Assembly (NCBI GenBank): GCA_046154545.1
Contig: JBJXGC010000011.1
Location: 1-9,960 of the forward strand
DNA length: 9,960 nucleotides
Reading direction: 5' to 3'
DNA from: JBJXGC01 sp046154545
GTDB taxonomy: Bacteria > Chloroflexota > Dehalococcoidia > Tepidiformales > Tepidiformaceae
Each line of letters starts with the position of its first letter. The stretch's first letter is position 1. This document shows positions 6,083 to 9,960 of the stretch, one piece after another. Below the pieces are notes generated by a model. It was not told where the DNA came from. It ran no database searches and saw only the letters and a list, made by a program, of their open reading frames with translations. Position numbers and translations under genes: made by a program.

Positions 6083-6110
6083 CACCCACGTGGCGAGGCT
6101 CTCGTGGGTG
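6083..6110. other. 8-bp inverted repeat upstream of the thiolase-like gene
   Basis: CACCCACG (6083-6090) is the exact inverse complement of CGTGGGTG (6103-6110), spaced by 12 bases. It lies about 65-95 bp upstream of the GTG at 6017, where an operator for a dimeric regulator could act. A weak possible promoter for that gene (TCGACT, 18 bases, TACGCT at 6055-6050) lies between. Function is not shown. Confidence 0.4.
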
Positions 6111-6199
6111 ATGAATCCCCGATTGACGGCCGAATGACCTAACATAGAAGATCCGGCGAGGCTCACAGGCTGGAGCGGACGCAGAAAAGGCGGCATCGG

Positions 6200-6751
6200 A
6201 TGGTCAGTCTTCTTTCATATCCAGCCGGGGATCCGGGTGAAGTGCGGCCGGAGGCGTGGCGCGACGAATGGCGCCCAAAGCCCAACTGCGACAGTTGGGC
6301 TGGCGCGAGAGTCGTCGATCGTCGAGGTTGGATCGGCAACGATGTGGCTTTCGAGCCGGTGCGTATGAGCTACGGACGACTTCAGGCACCCAGGTCGAAC
6401 TGCGTTCAGAAATTAGACGCCATCTCAATGCTCGACGGGGCTTGGGCCGGTGCCACGACGATCCTGCCGTCGGACCAAACTATGGCTACCGCACGACTTC
6501 TGGCCGACAATCTCACAATCGACTGCAATGCCGTCAGCCCGACGGCCGACGGCACCATTCTTTTCGAGTGGGAACTTGCGCGCAGGTTGTCCGTGTTCGC
6601 GCATGTCAAGGGGCCGCAGGTCGGCGTGTCCGTGTTCGACGATGAGCACGATTTTGCCGATCTCGACCTCCCGGCGTCTGCCGCCGCGATGGTTGTGTCG
6701 GGCTTGGTATCGGGCTCGAGACAACAGCTCTCCACTAAATCGACGGGTTAG
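6200..6751 (+). CDS. Uncharacterised protein, conserved W-G/P-x-A-D-G/E-W pattern
   Basis: Residues about 72-140 contain LDAISMLDGAWAGATTILPS, then an A-x-x-L-L-x-x-L helix, VSPTADGTILFEW (112-124) and a strand RLSVFAHVKG. This matches a pattern I recall in a widespread family of hypothetical proteins (L-x-x-L-x-x-x-W-D/A-G, P-S-x-x-x-x-x-A, P-x-x-D-G-x-I-x-x-E-W); no function is known to me. The first 55 residues look less constrained, so the start may be ATG 6365 and not 6200; only a weak AAGG precedes 6200 and no ribosome site precedes 6365. Base composition is less GC-rich than flanking genes, suggesting transfer. Its stop TAG overlaps the opposing gene's TAA in TTAG (6748-6751). Coding is likely; the exact N-terminus is not settled. 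Confidence 0.6.
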   Translation: MVSLLSYPAGDPGEVRPEAWRDEWRPKPNCDSWAGARVVDRRGWIGNDVAFEPVRMSYGRLQAPRSNCVQKLDAISMLDGAWAGATTILPSDQTMATARLLADNLTIDCNAVSPTADGTILFEWELARRLSVFAHVKGPQVGVSVFDDEHDFADLDLPASAAAMVVSGLVSGSRQQLSTKSTG

Positions 6752-7122
6752 TTGGGTTCCAGCCACTTCGAGCTGGCGAGTTGCTTTAGGCTCCGTGCGA
6801 ATCTATCGCGCGCGTTCCGGCCAATGTCGGGCGGTGCGAGTATCAGCGCGTGGCTCACATCGTCAGGTTCGGGATCCGCTCGGACCTCCGCTCCGAGGCC
6901 TCGCACGTCGCCAGCGATGAGTTCCGCCAGCCCGTGCTTGGGAAACCGGCTTCGAAGGCTCTCTCGAGAAACGAGTTCAGCCCTGTGGACCGAGAGCTCC
7001 GCGTCGCGGAACGCTGCAGATGTGAGACCTCCATGGGCGTCGAGTTGGGTCGGATGTACGCGGCGAAGAAGCGATTCCGAGTCCAGCACAAGACTGATCG
7101 TTTGTTCCCTATCCTCGTCCAA
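6748..7122 (-). CDS. Uncharacterised protein with LLRRVHP and SSAAF-like motifs
   Basis: The 124-residue protein reads LLRRVHPTQL (18-27), GGLTSAAFRDAELSVHRAEL (31-50), HGLAELIAGDVRGLG (63-77) and ADPEPDDVSHALI (82-94), ending in a basic helix. This fits a common family of small hypothetical proteins (L-L-R-R-[IV]-H-P, S-S-A-A-F-x-D-x-E-L-S-V, D-P-x-P-x-D-x-x-H-A-L) that I recall as a frequent neighbour of the family at 6200-6751. No activity is known to me. It is the second gene of an operon, 12 bases after the 7135-7782 gene. An in-frame TAA just upstream limits the start to TTG 7122 or the GTG at 7089; coupling to the upstream stop could help a TTG start. Codon use and GC match the island, not the core neighbours. 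Confidence 0.72.
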   Translation of the reverse strand: MDEDREQTISLVLDSESLLRRVHPTQLDAHGGLTSAAFRDAELSVHRAELVSRESLRSRFPKHGLAELIAGDVRGLGAEVRADPEPDDVSHALILAPPDIGRNARDRFARSLKQLASSKWLEPN

Positions 7123-7134
7123 GGATTAGACCGC

Positions 7135-7782
7135 TCATAGTGGGTTGAGGATGGGGAGTGATCCCGAGTTCGTCGCAGCTCGAAGTTGGTCGAGGGCTTC
7201 CGTCAGGGCACGGCGTAACTCGTCGGCCGCGCCCGGCGTCATGGCAACCACAAGGTCTTTGTGGGCACCGCCAGGTTCGTGGTAATGAAACGTAGCGGCC
7301 ACGCCTCCGATCACGGCGGGATGTTCGAGTTGCAGCGCCGAAACAAAAACGGGGCGCACTTTGGAATCCATCAGCCGGCACCCAAGTCCGAGCGCCGCTT
7401 CCACGACGGCCTCGTGAAAAATAGCAGAGTCACCGGAAGCGACACGCAAAATGGCCGTTTTTACGGCTACAGCTTTCGCGGTTGCGTCCGGACCGCCTAC
7501 TAAAGCAGCTACTTCCTTGTGAATCTCGTCGGCGTCCAGGCCATCATTGGCTGCTTGCGCGGCTGCGAACTGTAAAATCGATGCGGCCGCATCGACCGCC
7601 GCGCGCGAAGCGGACCACTTGACCGCGAATTCGCGAGATTCGAATGACTCGCTTGCCCGTGTGTCCCGGCGTTGGGCGAGGGTATCGGCGAGGTCCGTGA
7701 GCGCGTCTTCCGAAAGGGTCAACATCCGTTCCACATCGGCGAGGAACGCCTCGCTTCGCGTCAGTGCCCGGGGGAATAGCAT
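7135..7782 (-). CDS. Uncharacterised 215-residue protein, first gene of accessory operon
   Basis: ATG 7782 is chosen because AGGAGA lies directly before it at the right distance; an in-frame TTG at 7803 would put that site inside the gene. Residues about 1-130 are strongly helical (FLADVERMLTLSEDALTDLA, and a long Ala-rich helix ASRAAVDAAASILQFAAAQA). The C-terminal third is strand-rich with an ALQLEHPAVIGG strand, AATFHYHEPGG and then VVAMTPGAADELRRALTEAL. Pairing of a beta segment with a final T-P-x-x-A-x-x-L helix is seen in several uncharacterised families, but I cannot name this one. There is no signal peptide or membrane helix. It precedes the LLRRVHP gene by 12 bases. A possible promoter is TAGCGA, 17 bases, TAAAAT (7869-7864). 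Confidence 0.72.
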   Translation of the reverse strand: MLFPRALTRSEAFLADVERMLTLSEDALTDLADTLAQRRDTRASESFESREFAVKWSASRAAVDAAASILQFAAAQAANDGLDADEIHKEVAALVGGPDATAKAVAVKTAILRVASGDSAIFHEAVVEAALGLGCRLMDSKVRPVFVSALQLEHPAVIGGVAATFHYHEPGGAHKDLVVAMTPGAADELRRALTEALDQLRAATNSGSLPILNPL

Positions 7783-7834
7783 TGTGTCTCCTATCGACTT
7801 CAAACCGATCGGGGCAACTCCCGAACGACTGCCG

Positions 7835-7858
7835 CCTCCGGAAGAGCGGTGCCGGAGG
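7835..7858. promoter_or_regulatory. Inverted repeat in the divergent promoter region
   Basis: CCTCCGG (7835-7841) pairs exactly with CCGGAGG (7852-7858) around 10 bases. It lies just downstream of a possible minus-strand -10 box TAAAAT (7869-7864) and would sit in the leader of the 7135-7782 gene. An operator for autoregulation or a leader hairpin are both possible. On the plus strand it is followed by ATTTTA, so a weak terminator cannot be excluded. Confidence 0.45.
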
Positions 7859-7911
7859 ACTCGATTTTAGAGCCGCGCCGCCAACGTCGCTACTCGTGGC
7901 GAAAGTGAGGC

Positions 7912-7941
7912 TTGTTCGGGACGCCCGGCACCGCGTAGCGT
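7912..7941 (+). promoter_or_regulatory. Candidate promoter giving a leaderless transcript
   Basis: TTGTTC (7912-7917), an 18-base spacer, and TAGCGT (7936-7941) stand 6 bases before the ATG at 7948. No ribosome site precedes that ATG. A TANNNT box 6-7 bases before the start codon is the signature of leaderless genes in several GC-rich lineages, so transcription probably starts at or next to the A of ATG. Confidence 0.55.
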
Positions 7942-7947
7942 TGACCC

Positions 7948-8607
7948 ATGCGCATCGGCCTCATCGGCGACACCCACCTCCCATCACTGATGCGCAGCCT
8001 GGACGAACTCGGCCCCCAGACCGCCGACGCCCTCCGCGGCCTCGACCTCCTCCTCCACGCCGGCGACGTCACCGCCCCCACCGTCCTCGACTGGTGCGCC
8101 CAGTTCGCCGACCTCGTCGTCGCCGAAGGGAACAACGACATCTTCGAGGACCCGCGCATGGCCGAGCAGCAGTTCCTCGACATCCACGGTTTCCGCCTCG
8201 GCATGGCCCACGAACTGCGCCCCGAATCGCGCCCCATTCCCGTGATCCTCGATAGCGCCCTCGGCGGCGAGAAGGTCGATATCCTCGTCGGCGGCGACAC
8301 CCACGTGGAGCGGATCGAGTACCGCGACGGCGTCCTCCTTGTTAACCCCGGCAGCCCCAACCTCCCCCACCACCTCAGCACCCGCCTCGGCACCGTCGCC
8401 ATCCTCGAGATCGACCCCGGCCGCATCCGCGCCGAGATCATCGCCCTCGGCCCCAGCGAAGGCCTGCGCAACCCCTGCCACGCCCAGCACGTCGTCCTCG
8501 AAGGCGGCCGCGTGACCTCGGCCTCGCTCGCAGGCATCCCCCTCACCGAAGAAGAGTTCCTCCTCACCCCCCGCGAACGCGCCCACCTGGTAGCCAGCCG
8601 CCGCTAG
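7948..8607 (+). CDS. YfcE/MJ0936-like metallophosphoesterase
   Basis: The 219-residue protein shows the calcineurin-like metal motifs in order: D8-x-H10 (GLIGDTH), D40 (LLHAGDVT), GNND at 61-64 (N62 or N63 in the place of GNxD/E), H88 in MAHELRP, and GGDTH ending at H119, then NPGSP at 133-137. Family members are two-metal phosphodiesterases or phosphatases; natural substrates are mostly unknown. One oddity: the usual GHTH motif is G-D-T-H here, so a metal-ligand His is replaced by Asp117, which could still coordinate. A tail of about 45 residues with EGLRNPCHAQHVVLEGG extends past the typical fold end. ATG 7948 starts the first strand directly. Single gene, probably leaderless, divergent from the accessory operon, and back at high GC. 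Confidence 0.88.
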   Translation: MRIGLIGDTHLPSLMRSLDELGPQTADALRGLDLLLHAGDVTAPTVLDWCAQFADLVVAEGNNDIFEDPRMAEQQFLDIHGFRLGMAHELRPESRPIPVILDSALGGEKVDILVGGDTHVERIEYRDGVLLVNPGSPNLPHHLSTRLGTVAILEIDPGRIRAEIIALGPSEGLRNPCHAQHVVLEGGRVTSASLAGIPLTEEEFLLTPRERAHLVASRR

Positions 8608-8611
8608 GAGT

Positions 8612-8631
8612 CGCGGCCGTCACTGGCCGCG
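8612..8631. terminator. Hairpin just after the metallophosphoesterase stop
   Basis: CGCGGCC (8612-8618) pairs with GGCCGCG (8625-8631) around GTCACT, starting 5 bases after the TAG stop. Position fits a terminator, but no T-run follows, and part of it (GGCCGTCACTGGCCGCG, 8615-8631) is a dispersed repeat also seen at 9511-9527. It may be a repeat that also ends transcription. Confidence 0.45.
8615..8631. repeat. Dispersed repeat, copy 1 (17-mer identical at 9511-9527)
   Basis: GGCCGTCACTGGCCGCG here is exact at 9511-9527, and GGGTGG follows both copies. A 14-base part of the same element, TGGCCGCGGGTGGC, is at 8624-8637 and again at 8784-8797, 160 bp apart in direct orientation. The segment between them holds no gene I can support. 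Confidence 0.7.
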
Positions 8632-8637
8632 GGTGGC

Positions 8638-8844
8638 GCCGCGCTCGTCCCAGGCCTGACAGGCGGCGTCGCTTTCGCGGAATCCCCGCAGGTGGACGTG
8701 CCGTTCCTGGCCGGCGTCAGGTTCGACGAAGCCGCAAACCAGCTCCGCGCGGCCCGCCCCTGGCAAGGAGCCATGCCCCACCGTGGCCGCGGGTGGCCTG
8801 AAATGGTCAGACCTCACTACGCAGTCCCACCCGCGGCTCGGCTC
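8638..8844. other. Gene-free gap bounded by direct repeats
   Basis: This GC-rich stretch between the phosphoesterase and the decayed toxin has a minus-strand open frame of 65 codons with no recognisable motif, so I call no gene. It is bracketed on the left and at 8784-8797 by TGGCCGCGGGTGGC. It could be a small repeat-bounded insertion or decayed DNA. Confidence 0.4.
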
Positions 8845-9167
8845 TCAACTCTTCAGCGCAAGCGCGAAATGCAGCGCACGTTCAACTGCCGCCATCCGTT
8901 CGTCTGAGAGCACGGTGATCCTCGTCCGTAGCCAATCGGCCCGGACCGCCTGGAGATTGTCGAGGGCCACCACGCACGGTTGCGGGACCCCGTCCGGTTC
9001 GGGGTCGAGGATGACGGCGCTGGGGATGTCGCGGATGGTGGTGGAGAGCGGCGCGACGACCACCCACGTCAGCAGTCCGTAGGCCTCATCCCGTTGCGAG
9101 CAGCAGCACCGGCCGCCGTCCCCAGGGCGCGGGCAAGTCGGCCCACCAGACCTCCCCGCGCTTTCAT
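8845..9167 (-). pseudogene. PemK/MazF-like endoribonuclease toxin, broken by two frameshifts
   Basis: From ATG 9167 the reading frame gives MKARG. A different frame then gives VWWADLPAPWGRRPVLLLA, and a third gives RDEAYGLLTWVVVAPLSTTI, continuing with RDIPSAVILDPEPDGV, CVVALDNLQAV and the end HFALALKS. Joined, these are a complete PemK/MazF toxin with the GxRP arginine and the P-L-S-T-T threonine used for RNA cleavage. The breaks lie near 9152 (about two bases missing before GTC-TGG-TGG) and near 9094-9095 (one extra base in GCAACGGG). ATG 9167 overlaps the antitoxin stop as ATGA, the standard coupling of such pairs. Either the toxin is inactivated or the assembly carries indels; the sequence alone cannot tell. 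No start in the last frame would restore the N-terminal strands. Confidence 0.85.
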
Positions 9168-9457
9168 GCCTGCCAGGGCAAGCCGGCGCCGCTTTCCACC
9201 GTGATCTGGTCGCTGAAGCCGGACTCCTCGACTGTCTGAGGCTGTTCGCGGTAGCCCTCAACGAAGCGGGCGATATCCGCGCGTTCCCGTGCCGCTCGCG
9301 CCGCCTCCTCGATCAGCCGTCGCACCGCGGCACTGCGGCTCTCGCCCGGCAATGTCAACTCCGAGTCGAGCGACTGCAACACCCACAGCGGAATGCTGAC
9401 CGTAAACCGCTCTCTGGTCGCCGCCTGGTGCTGTGCATGCATCACCGTCTTCGCCAT
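9164..9457 (-). CDS. Ribbon-helix-helix antitoxin of a PemK/MazF-type pair
   Basis: The 97-residue protein has an N-terminal strand RFTVSIPLWV (17-26) followed by two helices (about 26-33 and 40-57, ESRSAAVRRLIEEAARAARE), the pattern of CopG/MetJ-like DNA-binding domains. The C-terminal segment, RFVEGYREQPQTVEESGFSD (64-83), resembles the flexible toxin-binding tail of such antitoxins. Stop and toxin start overlap as ATGA. Proteins of this kind repress their own operon and neutralise the toxin. The frame is intact although the toxin is broken, so it may now be only an orphan repressor. ATG 9457 has no ribosome site but stands 6 bases after TAGTAT, suggesting a leaderless message. Confidence 0.85.
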   Translation of the reverse strand: MAKTVMHAQHQAATRERFTVSIPLWVLQSLDSELTLPGESRSAAVRRLIEEAARAARERADIARFVEGYREQPQTVEESGFSDQITVESGAGLPWQA

Positions 9458-9463
9458 GTGATC

Positions 9464-9469
9464 ATACTA
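9464..9469 (-). promoter_or_regulatory. -10 box of the antitoxin gene (leaderless type)
   Basis: On the minus strand TAGTAT is followed by six bases (GATCAC) and then ATG 9457, the same TANNNT-N6-ATG spacing as at 7936-7950. The -35 region is weak (TGGCTA at 9493-9488, 18-base spacer). A TGATCA palindrome (9459-9464) straddles the start site and could take part in autorepression. Confidence 0.5.
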
Positions 9470-9510
9470 CACGGTGCAGCCTGGCCTTAGCCACGGCCAG
9501 CCAGGCGTCG

Positions 9511-9547
9511 GGGCCGTCACTGGCCGCGCGCGGGAGCGCGGGTGGGG
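9511..9547. repeat. Dispersed repeat, copy 2
   Basis: GGCCGTCACTGGCCGCG (9511-9527) is identical to 8615-8631. The copy then carries an insertion, CGCGGGAGCGCG, before GGGTGG. It lies in the gap between the thioesterase end and the antitoxin start. The inner CGCG arms could form a second small hairpin. Confidence 0.65.
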
Positions 9548-9567
9548 CCCCTCCTATCCCCGCCCGG

Positions 9568-9960
9568 CTACCGCCGCACGTTCGCCACCCCACACACCGT
9601 GCTCCGGCCGATCGGCCCCGCCACGTCGTACATCACGCACTCTCCCACCGCCACCCCCTCGCTCGCGTGATGCGCGACCACCTGGAACCCAAGCCACTCC
9701 CCCGCCGGTAGGCGGTGCAGGTAAAGCGTGATGTCCGCGTTCACGAACTGCAGCCCCTGGTCGCCCGAGTTCGCGAACGGGTTCGTGAAGTCCGCCGCCA
9801 CCGCCGCCCGCAGGAACGGTGTCAACGGCTCGCCCTCGACCAGTGCCCTGCTCTCCCGCAGCCAGGTGTTCTTCTGGGCCACCGCCCCGAAGCCGTGGTC
9901 GATCACGCGCGAATCCCACATCGGCTCGCGCTCCTCCCAGGTCATCGCTGGCAGCGATTC
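9568..9960 (-). CDS. Acyl-CoA thioesterase-like hotdog protein, C-terminal part (cut by window edge)
   Basis: The 130 visible residues read ESLPAMTWEE into a hotdog domain with FLRAAVAADFTNPFANSG, LQFVNADITLYLHRLPAGEW and a GVAVGECVMYDVAGPIGRST ending. These match the second hotdog of TesB-like/thioesterase-family proteins (A-A-D-F-x-x-P, x-x-N-A-D-L-T-L-x-L-x-R-x-P-x-G-E-W, Y-D-x-x-G-x-x-G-R-S). Such enzymes hydrolyse acyl-CoA to free acid and CoA. The frame is open through the right edge, so the first domain and start are outside; an internal ATG at 9945 is unlikely to be the start because homology continues before it. It could join the thiolase-like gene in acyl-CoA metabolism, but it is about 3.5 kb away and not in the same operon. 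Confidence 0.8.
   Translation of the reverse strand, partial: ESLPAMTWEEREPMWDSRVIDHGFGAVAQKNTWLRESRALVEGEPLTPFLRAAVAADFTNPFANSGDQGLQFVNADITLYLHRLPAGEWLGFQVVAHHASEGVAVGECVMYDVAGPIGRSTVCGVANVRR

Noticed and set aside
6752..7129. 125-codon plus-strand open frame in the island
   Set aside because: The translation is Ser/Arg-rich; the minus frame over the same bases has the LLRRVHP family motifs.
7984..8586. 200-codon minus-strand open frame opposite the phosphoesterase
   Set aside because: The translation is Gly/Glu/Val/Ala-rich and mirrors the opposite strand's codon bias; the plus frame has all the metal motifs.
8620..8817. 65-codon minus-strand open frame
   Set aside because: No ribosome site or motif, and it lies within repeat-bounded DNA.

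Overview
This is a GC-rich bacterial window, roughly 70% GC by eye, falling to about 58% in hand-counted lines between about 6.2 and 7.8 kb. The gene mix suggests a Chloroflexota-like bacterium, possibly Dehalococcoidia. The pointers are tandem HtrA-like proteases, a thiolase-like protein next to a DUF35 protein, a PemK/MazF plus ribbon-helix-helix pair, two apparently leaderless genes, and many dispersed GC-rich hairpin repeats. No rRNA or other marker is present, so this assignment is inference.

Layout. At 1-58 (-) lies the 5' end of an IS3-type transposase OrfA, running off the left edge. At 306-977 (+) is a Bax-inhibitor-1/YccA-like membrane protein. At 1084-1629 (-) is a LuxR/NarL-type regulator whose receiver domain has lost the usual phosphorylation residues. 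About 520 bp of gene-free repeats follow (1665-2184), two families with a period near 81 bp. At 2253-4039 (-) are two translationally coupled HtrA-like serine proteases with PDZ domains and no visible signal peptide. At 4310-6017 (-) are a thiolase-like protein without its nucleophilic cysteine and its likely DUF35 zinc-ribbon/OB-fold partner, with a hairpin repeat between them.

From 6.2 to 7.8 kb is a lower-GC accessory island of three uncharacterised genes. A (+) gene at 6200-6751 converges on a two-gene (-) operon (7135-7782, then 6748-7122), and the facing stop codons overlap in a shared TTAG. Two of the proteins resemble families I recall seeing next to each other in other genomes. At 7948-8607 (+) is a YfcE/MJ0936-like metallophosphoesterase with a leaderless-type promoter.

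The right end holds an intact ribbon-helix-helix antitoxin (9164-9457, -) coupled by ATGA to a PemK/MazF-like toxin (8845-9167, -) broken by two frameshifts. A 5'-truncated acyl-CoA thioesterase-like gene (9568-9960, -) reaches the right edge. A second short repeat family, sharing the 17-mer GGCCGTCACTGGCCGCG, sits at 8615-8631 and 9511-9527.

How the genes work together: the thiolase-like/DUF35 pair, and perhaps the thioesterase, point to acyl-CoA or steroid-like side-chain metabolism. The two proteases probably form one protein quality-control or processing unit. The repeats, the IS fragment, the decayed toxin and the low-GC module mark this as a region with accessory turnover.
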